DNA of 64,000 nucleotides from Cyanoderma ruficeps (Eukaryota > Chordata > Aves > Passeriformes > Timaliidae), in assembly GCA_008694505.1 (NCBI GenBank), contig VZDJ01000090.1, forward strand, positions 10,737,646 to 10,801,645, given 5' to 3'. A program made the translations under genes and the position numbers. The notes beneath the pieces are model-generated. The model made no database searches, was not told the origin of the DNA, and worked only from the letters and a program-made list of their open reading frames with translations. Numbering within the stretch: position 1 is the stretch's first letter; each line of letters opens with the position of its first letter. Shown one piece after another: positions 48,221 through 62,518 of the stretch.

Positions 48221-51004
48221 GGAAAGGAGGGTAAAGAGAAAGAGGAAAATATAGACATGTTTTTTAGAGGGTATGATTTTTTTCTAAGGTTTTATATTTG
48301 TGTAACCACTTGTAAGAAAATATTAATTCAAGTCATAGATCAGATTTGTCAGTTGACTTTCACTGCATCACCAGCCTTATGTTTTCAAGACCAAGTCAGC
48401 ACTTTAAGACAGATGATCCACAAGTAGTTAAGGCAAATGATATCCCAAGCCAGAGATTTAGAGTGCTCAGTCACTGTATTTAGAGTATTACTGGCTTTAA
48501 GACATTGGAAATCCATCCATGTTACTTTTCCTGCCACGGGACAGGCTATTGTCATGGTTTACAAGAACGAATGTACATTCATATTTTGCACAAATGTTTT
48601 CAACCTGCACTGTAAGACACCAGTTTAAATTATGTTTCTTTAAGCAGCAGGAGGTTTAGCATCACCCCTGAGTTCAATTTTGATACAATTTGTTACCATA
48701 GAACAGCTCTGGCATTTTAAAGAAGTTCCTCACACAGATAATTTCTGGACCACTGTTTTTCACATCAATTTTAACAGCATCCACAGTTCACAAAACAGGT
48801 GATTTCTTTAAGATTGGGAAGAGGTACCTGCAAAATTACATAGGAGCTAAGCTAGGCTGTAAGTATTTTTACCTTAAAAATGGGCATGTTGAATGCTTTC
48901 ACAATCTGAAATCAATCTCTGGGATCTCTCCTTCTCTGTGTCACATTTCAGAATATGTTTCCTTTTGAAAAAGTCTTGAGATTGTTAGAGGACATTCCAC
49001 TTCTGTGCCTGGGGTGCATGGAGGAGATCTTAAATCACATTTCTCAGTAATGAATGAACATATCTCCATGCTAAAAAGCCTCAATTCACAGTTCTGATTT
49101 AAGTGACAAGCTTTCAGGAAAGAGGCATCTCTTTAAAGCATCAATTTCTTCTGCAACATCCTGCTTGCAGTTTTTGTAGAAAAATGTGACTGAAACAGGA
49201 TGCTTTTACATTTCACTGATTGACTGCTGTAGGGAAAAAAAAAGTTTTCAATTAACAGCTTATTGGCTGGCAAGCCTTTATCTTCTTCCTAGCACTTAGG
49301 TTAATGACAGGTTAATCTTCCTAAGACAGATCTGACACACCTCTTTTTCAGGAAATCAGAAAACCAATGAAAGCCTAATCGGTTCACATGTGGCTACATA
49401 ATGCCTCTCTACTACTTGCTGCTAAAATGATTAGGCATTATTTTATCAGGTTAAACCAATACTTCATGTAATATTCAGCTGGAGTCAAAAATAGAGAAAA
49501 GCAAACAAACCAGAATGCAAACAGTCATGTTCATACTCAATATAGTTGCAGTGAAAGGAGGAAGAATGGTCTGTGAGGGGATAAATTTTTCCCCACCTTT
49601 TGAGAGATCAATGTGCATCCTAAAGCATGATGAATGACAGCACCAATAAGTTTTTATCCCAGTTTAACTAAAAGCATTACTCATGCCATGCCTTATACAG
49701 CTTTATTTACTACTCTGACATTCTATTTGTTTTAGCACAACACAGAAATGTTGGGCAAGATGAATTATAGGAGCTATAGCACTACATTATTTTCCAATTG
49801 TACATATATTAACATTCTGATCCCTTTCTTTCAGGAATGAAATCTGTAGTGAGAGAGACCTGGTCTCTATCCAAGGCAAAGACATTTGCTTAGTTCACAC
49901 ATACACCCTTCCCCTGTCTTAAATCTTTCAAGATGTGTGTGTGGGCAGAGTTTTCAGCCATCTGAAATAAAAGTGGTTCTATCTTTTTGATACTTGAGGG
50001 AATGTGAGAACCATCTAATTGAAGAAAAGTTAATTTTTTGTTCTGAATAAAAAAGGGTAGCAAAATACAATGAGCTAGCTGTCTCTAAAATGGTTTGGGA
50101 GGTATTCTAACAGAAAACCATAAATATAATCAAACTTCACAGAAGCAAGGCAATAGGTGCCCCTGTCAAAAGCCAAATCTAAGAAGTGTTAATCCTAAGT
50201 TGATCCAATCACTGTAATAAAATTACCATTGCAGAAGATGAGCTTCATCATCATTTGTGAGCTAAAAGATGAGTGGAAATATTTGTGGTTCAGCAAATGA
50301 ATGTCCTTTTCCAAAGCACTTGCTAACTAAACAGTATAAACCAAACATGTGCTCCTGAATTTGGTATTTCACACAGCCTGTGTCAACAGCAGTAAAAAAA
50401 AACCAAACCCATGTATTGCTCTGAACTACCAACTGGTTTCAAAATGAAGATGTTAAAACATATAGCCAGTATCTATGATTACAACAAAAATTTTCACTGG
50501 GAAATGAGATACAGTAAAATTTAATCACCATGTTTACAATTTTAAGATCTTTGTGCAGGGTAGAGGTCCTAGGAGAGAAATTTTTTAATAGACACCAAAT
50601 TCTGTAAGCTTGAGGGAAAAATATTAATGGTTCCCTGAACGACCACTGTGATAAAAGCAGATAGAGCTAACCTTACATTTGTGTTTTGATGTGCAGCAAA
50701 TGTGAGTGAAACAGTAGAGAGTTACATGAAAATAGGTGTGCAACAACAGCAAAGGAGCACACACCTGTTTCTGGGGAACTTGGAGATTGTTCCAGGGAAA
50801 TTAGCATCCATTGGTGTACTAAGGAATGTCATAATTTATGAATTAAAACCTAACCAAACCAGCTCAACATTAAATGTGTTAATTCTTCCTATAAAGTGAA
50901 ATAACACGTACAGAAGTTCCTGCAGCTGCACCATAGGCTGCCCTTTGTTTGATCTGATCTTTTGGTCTTCCCTATGTGGTGTTTAACAGAACAGATTTAT
51001 TTCA

Positions 51005-51048
51005 TATTTTATTTTATTTTATTTTANATTTTATTTTATTTTATTTTA
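51005..51048 (+). repeat. TTTTA pentanucleotide microsatellite containing an N
   Basis: About eight units of ATTTT surround a single unresolved base at 51027. The N sits in the middle of the array, which suggests an allele-length or assembly ambiguity there. Confidence 0.92.
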
Positions 51049-54000
51049 CTGTGTTTCCTCTTCCATGTGCCTGTCTGTCAAATGACAAAAGGAAAAAACT
51101 TGTGTTTCCATCACATGCTGGCCTGTGCACAGAAATGATCCCCTGGGAAAAATCAGTGGTTCTTTAATTATATTAAAACTACCTCAGAATCTGAAATGAG
51201 TTTTCTCACGTTCTTGGAAAAGAAAGCACAAAAGCATTTAGTATACATAATCCAATAGCATTTTCAGCCCAAGGTTTGTTTTGTTTGTGCAAGAACCCTT
51301 GTAAAAGTACTGAGAACAATTTCTCCTTCAAGCAACTCACTCTTCAATGAGTCTGAAACAAGCAAGATTCAGTACCTGGGGCCGCCTTGCTTTGTGAGAA
51401 ATGCCTTTTGGAGGTTTGTCTGCCTCAATTTCTTAGTGTTTAGTGCACAGAGCTTTAGTGGAGCAAATCCCTGCCAGCATGGTGGCCCAGCAAAGAGCTG
51501 CACAAACCCAACTCTGTGGCAGCCCAGGACACAGCCCTGGTGGGGACACCTCAGTGGGTCTCTCCTGCACGCCTCTCCCATGAGAGATGGTGTGTGTCAG
51601 CCATCAAGCAGGGCTCACAAAGAGAGAATAAATATTTCACTACCAATTAGGTCTGGCAAATCACATCACAGCATTTGCACAATCTTCAATGTTTCTGAAA
51701 GCACGTTTGAACCTGATTGTTTAGAAAAGAAACAATTTGTAGAGCTAAAGGTGAGGTGGAGAATGAGAGTCTGCACTACTATATCTCACGAGCATGGGGA
51801 TGGACGATCCTCATGGTTCCAAAAGAAAAGACAATATGCTCATCATCCAGGTGATCTAGTTTTCTTTGGAGATGGAAAGTCTTTATTCTGAGTACAGCAC
51901 CTTTTAGAGCCTACTTTTTGCATGTGGCCCTTTCCCCCCTACAGTTCTCTGGGCAGAGAAATGACCGAACTGATCCCTCAAGTAAAATTGCTTTCGATGC
52001 TTGCTTTTGTGAGCATTCATGTGCTCCTCAGAGAAAGGCAGAAGCCAGCTATGCTGAGACCTGCACCACTTCTGCTTGGTTAGTCTGCTTAAGAATTATC
52101 CATGTTTGATTTTACAGAGTAACTCATGAATAAGTGTAAAGTTTGACCTTTTCTAGTTCCCTGCTAGCACTAAATGGGTTTCCTATGAGGTAGTCTATCC
52201 CTGTGAGACACAGCATGACTTTTCTGGGGACGAGTTTCTATTTTTCACAGTGTAAAGCTAAAAGCTGACTGTGTGCACAGAGTATTTTCATTTTTATTCT
52301 AGCACTGTTTCATAAGTATTTTTCAGAAAGCACGAAATCAAACAAAGAAATACATTTGTTCCTGGGGCTCTGCTGCCTCCAGAGTGAAGAGTTAGCTGTT
52401 TGTGGTCCTAATGAAAAGCCCTCTAGGAAAAAGGTGCATGAAATTTTGGCTCTTATTTATATATGCCTGTCATTAAATGGTAAATACTCACTGAATGACT
52501 GTTCAAAAGGTTAGCTACTGACATTTTAAGTTAATGCTCAGATTGAGAATGCCCCCTGATGCAGCAGCACAAAGAAACAACGACAGAAATAAGGTGCAAC
52601 CCCCCTTTCCAAATGTGTAACTACCCTTACAAGCAGGTGGGAGAAAAAGGTCACTTCAGCTGTGGACACCCCCTTTCTCAGAGGTTATTCAGCCTGGGCA
52701 TGTTCTGGTGATATCAAACCACCTCTCCTTACTCCCATGCAGGGCCAACACAAAAACTGCAGGCATACAATTTCCTGGGCATTACCACCAAACTCTGTAT
52801 TTTCTGTTTTTAGGAAACTTAGGAAATGAGAATATGAAATGTCCCTTCATTTTTTCTTCTCAAAGGTCTTGAGGTTGGGTGTTAACTAGACTCTCCAGAA
52901 GACTAGAGGATGAGCAGAATGCAAATTTATCAAATAAAACTACTTACCAAAAATGGGAGTAGAAATATGTTTTAATATGAGCAGTTTGCATGGTAAATTT
53001 TCATAGATCACACTAGTTCAATGCCAAATTATATCTCACCTTGGGATTCCTTAAGAGCTATTTTGCATACATTTTCAACACATTGAAAACACATTATGTG
53101 CAGAATTATTTTCCATAGTATTCTTTGCACAAAGAATACTGGGTTTGTAAGAGTGGTCACTCAGCATGAAATTATATTTGGAATTTCTTGAAGGAATAAA
53201 TGCATATATCAATTTCATAAGTGTGAGGCCAAAATACTACAGGTAAATTTGTCATCTGGTTCAGCCCAAGGGCCCTTCTCACCACCTAGTCTGTTCCTAG
53301 AAAGGCTATAAGAAAATTCTAAAGGGAGAACAAGAACAGGGCAAGCCATATGTTATACTGCTGCAACAGCTTTCAGCTACTTTCAGCTGATATTTTTTAC
53401 ATGAAATTTCTGTTCACTTTTTAGAAAATAGCTGAAATATATTTATACATGAAAACAAACACAAATTATCAAAAATATGAATGCATTTATACTTCCTTTC
53501 TGGGAAAAAAATTAGCACCACTTAAACCATGTGTAATAATGCCTATTTTCTCTTCTTTCTTCTTTTTCTTTCCTAAGAATAAATGTTTGTATTACATTTT
53601 GAAAAGTATATATTATGCATCACTTTTCTGCATTGTGCTATCACTACATTTTAAGAATTCATTTACTATTCTTTGATAAGTGACTTAATTTCAAGAAGCA
53701 TGCAATAAAGAGCTTAACCCCTCTTCACTTGGAAATCCTCAAAAGCTTTTGTAGTTTGAGAGAGAATTTAGAAAAAAAGGACTCTAGTGAAAGCAATGGT
53801 GCTTTACTTGAAAAGACTGTGGTATAAAGAGGTAGTATAAAGCCACCATGATAAAATGCACACATTTGTGAGAATTCCTTTGGATCCATGCACAACTGAA
53901 GTGTTATTCCTTATTCGTTTGTACAGTGGAAAAAACATTTATCTTAACTGCAAGGGTTCTTTGAAGGTATTACCACTAAGATAAAAGCAAATTCAGAGGA

Positions 54001-57000
54001 TGGAGTTATATTTAGATTTTTCAAGAGCAATTGGCAAGGGATTTCAATCAAAGAAGGTACAATGGAATATGGAATAAAAAATCTGTCCAAAGAACAAAAA
54101 TAATGCCATTATAGCAGGAAGCTTTCAGTTCAGCAGAGGTGGCTCCAGTGCCTGCACCCATTCAACCCTCTGGAGAGGCAGTTCAAGGAACTGGAGACTG
54201 CCCTCAGACTGAAAAGCCAATGGTTTATATAATTCAGATAAATGTGAGATATTCTAAGGAAAAAAAAAGTCAGTATGGCAGTAACACAAGTGCATCAAAT
54301 GAAAATTTAAAGTAAAGTTTCAGCATTTATATGATAGCTGGTGCATGGTGACTCATGAAACCTTTATTTGCCTCATTTATGGACCATCAGTGTATTCCTA
54401 TATTCTACATGCTCTAAACTCTTAACTTTACTAAATCCTTGTCTCATAGTTCTTTTGGGAGAGCTAACAACTTGGCATAAATGAAGTAGGATTAAGTAAG
54501 AGCTGAAAACATTGGGCTAAATAGAACATAGAGATTATGCTACTACCAGGCAGTTAAATACCAATATATAGAAGATATGCACAACAAAAACAAAGATAAC
54601 CAATGCTGGAATAGACAAGCTTCAGAAAAAAAAAAAGAAAACTAGATGAAGACAAGAGTAATCCAATTAGTTAACTTGGTGAGAAGCAACATTCCCGAAA
54701 GAAATTTTAAGGAAATTATACTAAGAAGATGTGTGCATTTGGCAAATTGAAGGAGAAATTCTGAAATACAAAGAATTTGACTTGTAACTTAATTTATTGG
54801 TAATTTCTGATAAATGTGTCAACCATATAGGGAGATGTAATTTGTTCTAGAGAACAAAGAAATATAAATAGGAACTTTGATGTTTGATAATGAGAAACTT
54901 GTTTGTAAATCCCTTAAGAAGAGCAGAAAAATGGTCAAATATACAGATGAGCTGAAGGGATAAAAGATAATTATATTACCAGCCTTGCAAAGAACATCAT
55001 GAGAGGTGGAGTCAGTGTGCTTTCCTGTAGCTGGAGTTATTTCAGGTTTTTTATTAAAAACAGGTTCAAAGATAATCCACACAACTACTGACCATCCTTA
55101 TGTGAGCATGTTTCTGGCTGGCAACTTTTGCAAGACTTGAGATATGTCCAAGCATCTGTTTCTTATACAAACTGTGGTCAGAAATCCTCAATCAACCAAG
55201 CAGATATTGTTCAGAGTACAGTGGTGAAACCCTAAACAGAACTAACTTCCCTGAAATGAAGTGACTTGGATGGAAAATCTGATGAAGCAACAAGTAGGTA
55301 GATGTCACTGTGGAGATAAAAAACATGTGGGTTATGAGACTGAGGACAGGCAAAAAGGGATAATTTGAAAAATCAGGATAGCCAAAGATGTGGTTAACAG
55401 TGAGACAGAGAGAAGCCTCCATGCTGTAGAAGGAAAGCCCGATCTTCTGAAGTGATGCATAATAGGGTGAAGGAAGGTGGGAAAGAAAATGAGTGTGAGA
55501 AGACATCAAACCATATCCTGCAGAACACCCACAAGCATTGAGGAATCGTAGAATGGTGCACTCTTTAATTCCCACTTTACCAAAGAGTTGGAAAGAAAGG
55601 AAACGTTTAAGAAATGACATGCAAAATCCACCTTCTTCAACTACCACACCAGTTCAAAGAGACAAAGCACAAAGGAGTCCCCGCAATGGGATAGGGCTCA
55701 TGAAAAGAGAGCTCTTTCTACTCTGGAAACTCTAGGGTGGAGAAGCCCCGCTTTCTGAGGGAAGCTCCAATAGCTGTCCCTCTGTCACAGAGCAGACTTA
55801 GATGCTGAGCCCCAGGCTCTGGAGGTGCTCCCTGTGCAGCTGAAGAGCAGGTGGTGCCATGGCACAAGCACTGCAGCTCCAGATGCAGCACGGGGAGGAA
55901 GGGTTTGTGTCACACTGCACAGCCAGTGGGCAGACAGCACAGTGGACACAGGAGAACTGATTTCATATGGCTTAACAAAATCAGCTTAATATACACTTGT
56001 GAGGCTATAATGACAAATAAAATATGAAACAATTTCCTGTCCTTTTATCACTACCTAGCAAAGGGCAGAAATTACCTGAGGTGCTTTGCCTTCATCTCTG
56101 ATTATTAATAACAACTCTTCTTGGAAAATAGTGGAATAGTTTGAAGAAGAGCATAATGCGAGAGAAAGATGGAACGAGGTAGTCTAAAAATGAACATAGC
56201 AAGTAATTTTTAGAACTTTGCAACCACTGCATATCTAGTCGATAAGGAAAATTTCAACTGTTAAGACAGCAATTAGACATTAAATATATTTAAGGAAAGT
56301 CTTATGATCTCTTTTTCTCTCAAGAGAAGACAGATTCAGAAATCAGGATTAAAAGAATGGTATTATGCATCACAAAATGATAATGTGACCAAACAGCAAT
56401 TTTCTGTTCCCTAAATATGGCAGAAACAAACAGATGTCCTAGTTCACACTACTAGAAGTTTGTTTCTGAGAGCAAGAACTTTGTCATCTTTAGAAGCACT
56501 AAACTGTACATTTTGTGATGCAAATTCCTATAACAGCAAATATTTGCCCCTTGATCTAATGCAACAGTTCTCAGTGAAAGATTTCTCATTGGAAACCATA
56601 TGCTGGGCTTAGGCTTAAGATCCTCAAAGACATGCTTGCATTTAAATTACTATTGACCACTTCTTCCATGGACTAAGGAAAACAATTCCTTAACAGCATT
56701 TAGGAAACAACTTGGCTGTAAACTACTAATATTCCTCCTCCCTACAACCTAAATTCCCTAAATGTATTACTACTTCAAAGCAAAGCCTGATTTCTGTATT
56801 TCAGGTTTAGGAGGAAGGAGGTCTACATCCTTCAAACTTGTCAACATCTGTTTCATTCCCAGCAAACTTGGAGTTTGGGGATAATGTATAATTATTTCAG
56901 TTGTTATTGGCATCTGCACTGTATTTGGATAAGAGGTTACAGCAACTGATTGCAGACTCCTAATGCCCATATGAAAACCCCTGAGTAAAGGCAAACTTTA

Positions 57001-58963
57001 AAAATCATTCCTACATTAAATACAGAATCATTGTTTTAATGTTTGTACAGTCAAAATACTTTTCGTGGAAAACAGATGGATTTAGATATTTTTTGTATTT
57101 TTTTTTTTTTACAAAAAGGGTATTCAAACAAATAATCTTTAACTAGGCAACAGTACCCCATAGCTGCCATGGGACAAGTACCTGTGGCCCATAATCACTT
57201 TAACCACACTGCTTTTTTATCTTTTCTTCCCAGGAGATAGGGAGGGAAGAGACCCCAGAAAACAAACAAAAAATATCCACTGCTCAGTTCTTAAATTCAG
57301 ACTGAGTTCAGCAGACTTTTCCAAAGACAAACCACAAATGAGTCAAAAGCTGGATGATCTTCAAGTAACAGCTCACCTGGGACTGCAGATTTTCCAGTTG
57401 TTTTTTGATGTCTCTCAATTGACTCTCTTAAGATGATTTTTTTTTGTCATTTGACAAATGTAGTTTCTTCAAAGTGCTCAGAGGAATAGAGGGTAAGCAC
57501 CCTGGTCTATCACACCTACAGGATAGAGCCAATCAATACATGAGAAAGAGGCAGCAAGTGAAGAATATTATGTGCTATCATTATCTTGCATTACTTGGCA
57601 AGAAGTTATCTTTAATTTTTTAAAGCATAGTGCTGTTCTCACACAGTGCTGCTCTTCGGAGTGACTGGAAGAAAGGCTTTGTTTTATACAATAGATCCTT
57701 CTCTGAATGCACTCTGCAACATTCCTGTTAACATCAAATGATAAAATAGGCATTTTTAATTTTAGCTGTCAGCTCTAGGAAGCACACACTTCTCAGACAC
57801 AGGCACTGCATGCACAATACCACTGCTTACTAGATCTGCAAGAAAGGCTACTTGTTAATTGCACTGAAGACAGGTAAAAGCCACTTTTTTGTTAAGGTGA
57901 TGCTAAAATTATACAACCAGAATTGAGCACTGATGTGAAGAGAATGGCTGAGGATCACAGGGACATCAGCTTTTCCTTGTCACTTAGTTTCTTTTAGTGG
58001 AGCAACCAGAAGCAAGGTTCCATTTGAAATTTAGTTTACAAAGTTAATTTTCAGACTAGAACTACACAGTACATGCAGGTCTCCAACATGACTTTGTACC
58101 CTCTGCCCAAAGAAAAGGGTCCCCAAATCTCTTCATTAGATGTGTGTCTCCTCAACGTCCCACACAGAACAGTTTTTTGATGTGATCCCACAAAGCTGCC
58201 AGGCTTTCAGTCACATATCTGTTTATTCTTGCCAGACAAGGCCCTGGGAACTGAAACTATGAATGTGAAAGAAAGAGTTAAGTGACTCAAATGTTTAAGT
58301 TCACTGTTAGGCTGGGTCCAACAGAAGCCTTCAGTATTTGATGTATGTTTGCAGAGATGGAACAAAACCACACCCAGTTATTAGCTCATAAGAGTGAACT
58401 TATCTGAGGAAATTTGCTGTCAGCTGTGCCTTGTCAAAAGATGCTATGTATTTTATTCCCTATAGCTACATTTAGACATGTATAGCAATATATTTATGCA
58501 ATAACAGAGCAAATCATAAACACAAAAGTTCATTCAACGTTTAGTTTCTACACGTACTTTTACTGGGTGTGCTTTATTACTGTAGCAACACTGAAGGTAG
58601 CTAATGGAGGAGCAACAACATGAAAAGGACTCAAGTGATGAATTGAAAGATTAGTTTCCTCCAAAGCCCTGGGGATTTTTCACATGTCCTTAGAACCTCT
58701 GCCTTCTACACTAGAGGAGTATATTTGAACTCTCCATGTAAGACGCAAACTGGGGGACAACCAGAGAGAGCAAACCAAAGCAGTCACCAAACTGTTGTAA
58801 ATGTGGGACCTAATGTCAAACCCTGTGTCCCATTTTTTAATTTCTTCTGAATAATATACAATATACAGTTATATAATATAACTGCATCCTCCATGACCAA
58901 TCATTTCTTGGACCTTGTATTAATTTAACGTATCAAGATGAATGTAAGCAAACAGCTGTTGTT

Positions 58964-58979
58964 AAAAAAAAAAAAAAAA
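58964..58979 (+). repeat. Poly-A run
   Basis: Sixteen consecutive A, without recognisable retroposed sequence on its 5' side. Confidence 0.85.
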
Positions 58980-61900
58980 GCAAAACTCCAGAGTAGCCCA
59001 TCACAGAGGAGCCTGCTTTTCATATTCCTTCACCTACTGCCACATCCCAAAATGGGTAACATTCGGGGTAGATGAAGTGCCATGGATTGAAGTGTGATAT
59101 GATGGCCCATCCAGGAGTAGGGATGACTGAAACCTGCTGTCAGCCTTCTCATTAAAAGGTTGGGAACTGGGACCATAAATCCTTCAAGGAGAAAAAATAT
59201 GGTGCCATAGAAATATGACATATAAAAAACTAGCTGAAGTAGTTCCAAAAGGTTTCCAAGAGTGATGTCCCTATCAGGAATCACATTACTAATGAAGACA
59301 ACATATATAAATTCATAGCTGGTGCAGTGTTGCCCCGGTGCCCAGTACATAGTCTATTGCCATCCTAGCAACAGTATTGAGTTTGCAAGGCCTCAGGACA
59401 GCAGCTTTTCAAGTTTACCTTGTCTAAGCTTCTCTTGAGCTGTCTGCAATTTCTCAGCTTAACTATAATAGAAATTTTTCTAACGATCATGTGGTTATGC
59501 TTAATTTGCTTTATTTTTGCTGATCTTTGTATGGTACAATAGTTTTATCCAGATATTGTCTGTAAATGACATGGTATGATAGCACCTTGGAGAGTGGGGA
59601 CACAGGAGATGGTCTACAGAAGTGCAGGCATGGGATGGTAGGAGATGGGTCAGTCTCACAGGAGCCCCAGCAGTATCCATAACTCACCAATGGTCAGCTG
59701 GAGAAATGCAGACTGAGAGCTGAGCAACACCTCATGCAGAGGTGCAAAGAGAATGGAGAACAAACATGTAGCCTGTGTGAAGTAGATCATGGATAGGAAA
59801 TTCAGGTGCACCATGAACTACTTGGTAAAGAGCAAGCAAGGTGCATGACACATTAGCAAACAGAAATATTATTCAAGAAGCTCCCAAGTTGAGTCAGGAG
59901 AAATCAAAAAGATCATATTCTTCATGGCTAAAGATTTGAGCTTATTTCAGAAAGCTTCAGTGCTCAAAGGGCACTGGAAGGCTGAGCATAACATCAGGAG
60001 AAGTAGCAGATACTAGGAAGCATGAATATGACAGCTCTATAGTATTATACTTTTTCTTTTAAAGTACTTGTTTTTTCCATGATGACTTCAGTGGAATAAT
60101 AAACATTATTTAGTTAGACAGTTAATTTTCCATTTGGACTTAAATTCTTGGCACTACACATAACATGCTTCTTCTTTTGCCTTTAATAAAAAAGTGAGGG
60201 TAAAGATATGTAGGTAAAATTTTGCTTACAGAGGCCATTCCATGCCAGGATTTTGCATAATTATTATGTGTTATTGAAAATAAGAATAATTTTCTTCCTT
60301 CACCCATTCAAATTTAAAAACAAAACTGCTCAACCATTTGATTTTTTTTCCTGCTAGAATTTTTGTAAGTTCATTGATATCTAGCAGTAGTTTAAATGCT
60401 TACACACTTTTGGTTCCTACGTGGTCAAAACTGAGTTAATCTGTTGTTGTATACAGTCCTTTTGTGTGACTTAAACAGTAATAAAGGGAGCAGAATATTT
60501 TCTAAATATTGCTTCCTGTGTGAGAGAAATCAATATTTTTCTAGTTATCAGTCCAACATCTTAAAGATACTTGAGAAATGACTAACCAGTAAATCTGCTG
60601 TCAGAATGTCATATTGCAATTTGCACTGCTGGCTTTCATTTCCACTGAACTGAATTCCAACACTCTCAGTGTCACAGAAGCCACAGAAATCCACAAAGGA
60701 TTGTGGTACTGTTGTGAAAGCAGCAGCTCAACAGCTTCAGCCCTGGCTAATTTCCTGGTCTACTGGTTTTAATCCAGAAGGTGATCAATTACATTTGAAT
60801 TCAAGTGCCCTGGGAATATCAGACAGATATAAAATTTTAGGACTTGTAGTTCATTATTCAAGTCATCGTGTCTTTCTGAATCTGAAAATGAGTACCTTGC
60901 ATGCCGCTTTGAGATTGAGCAGTGTGAGGTTCTGATGATGAAAGGCAAATTTTGGTGAGTCCTGTTCATTTGATGTTTATCACCAGTTTTTCTGTGTCAC
61001 AGCAGAGACTTTTCTGCCACTGATACAGACTGAACATTAAATGCAAGTACAAGTTGAATATTCAGTTCTTCTGCAACAATTTTTCAATCTTTAGTGTATG
61101 AAAATATATGTATCTAATGGATGAAGAAAATAATTTTATATTTTTGACTCTACACTGAAGCAGAAGAACATATATAAAATAGAGACATTTAAAATCTCAT
61201 ATACCATCTGTGTCTTTTTCCTTTTTAACTGTAAAGGCAATTTAAATGTCATGTTCTTCACTCTTACTGTTATTACAGTAGTTTCCTTCATGAAAACAGA
61301 CAACCTAAACAAGAAAATATTGTATTCCAGAGACTTTGAGGGGAAAGAATACCCACCTTGTTACAGGAGGTTTTCCTTGAAGACACCTGTTATTAAACTT
61401 TTGACTTGGAACATCTGTCTCCTCAGTTCTTCAGAATGACTTGTGCTGCACTTGTTTAACCATATTATGATAAACTGAGACATAGGAATAGATTCCTATT
61501 ATAAAGTCAGTAGGTCAAGCTGACCATCTGTAAAATAAACATTTCCATGGGATGGCTGGAAGCTGTGAGAAAAAAGGTTGAAAATGAAACCTGAACTCAA
61601 CTGGCAAGGCCTCTTCTCACAGTGTGTTACTGATAGGAAGAGTCCTCTGGTAGGCAAGGAACAGTGAGATGACTTTAAAGGGAGCACACTTCTGTAAGAT
61701 AATACTTGTGAAAAGAGTTTAGAATGATGATTAATGTTATATTTGGATGGTTAGACTTAGATTAAAAATTTTGCCTCCATTCTTCTTTCCTTGAAGTAAT
61801 GCATCCTAATATACTGCGATGCTCTGAACTGCTGCAGTCCCTTGTGTGTCTTCAGAAGTGATCAAACAAAAACTGACAAAAATTAAATCAGGAAATCAGC

Positions 61901-62501
61901 CTTTATGAAATGTTGACACAATTTTTAGGCAGAGATGAAAATGAAGAAAAAGGGCATTAAGAAATAAAACATATGTAGAAAGAATCACATGAGAGAGTGG
62001 GAGTGTATTCTTGAGGTGCTAGAAAGGGCAGAGGCAAGGTGTTTTATTCTTATGACTTTTTAGGGCTACTACCTTGTTAAATTCTCTGTTTCACTTTATA
62101 TAGTTCCAATTACATTGGCTCATCACACTGAGTGCCAATGGGGACTTCTGCTGCCTGGCCTCATTGATATTGAGTGGCCTCTGAGGCTTTCACAGACCAC
62201 TTGTCACTTGCAAACAAAACATGTCCCAGAATGAAGCTACCCTCTTTGCATTTAAAAAAACCCCAAACAAACCAAACCAGAAAACCAGCCAGTTATCCTG
62301 TGGATGAGCAACATGTTTGAGTACTTTTCAGAGATTATGGTTGAAGAATATACATATTGGAAGCAAATTTTATCCATATCAAGAAGCACGCCTGGACAAG
62401 AGGCTAACTGAAGCAAGTAGCTGCCAGGACACAGGCCTGTGTGACATTATACTGCCCTTCAAGGGCTTTCTTCCAGAGGCCACAGAAGCATCAGGGTTGT
62501 C

Positions 62502-62518
62502 TTTTTTTTTTTTTTTTT
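62502..62518 (+). repeat. Poly-T run
   Basis: Seventeen consecutive T. On the minus strand this would be a poly-A tail-like tract, but no retrogene was seen next to it. Confidence 0.85.

Noticed and set aside
51394..51891. 165-codon open frame with a hydrophobic N-terminus (plus strand)
   Set aside because: It resembles no family I know. One frame of this length is about what chance gives in 64 kb of six frames, especially in this locally GC-richer patch. No splice or promoter context supports it.
55192..55647. 151-codon hydrophobic open frame on the minus strand, and a basic overlapping frame on the plus strand (to 55735)
   Set aside because: The minus frame looked briefly like a multi-pass membrane protein but lacks receptor motifs such as DRY or NPxxY. 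The plus frame has protein-like composition but no identifiable homology.
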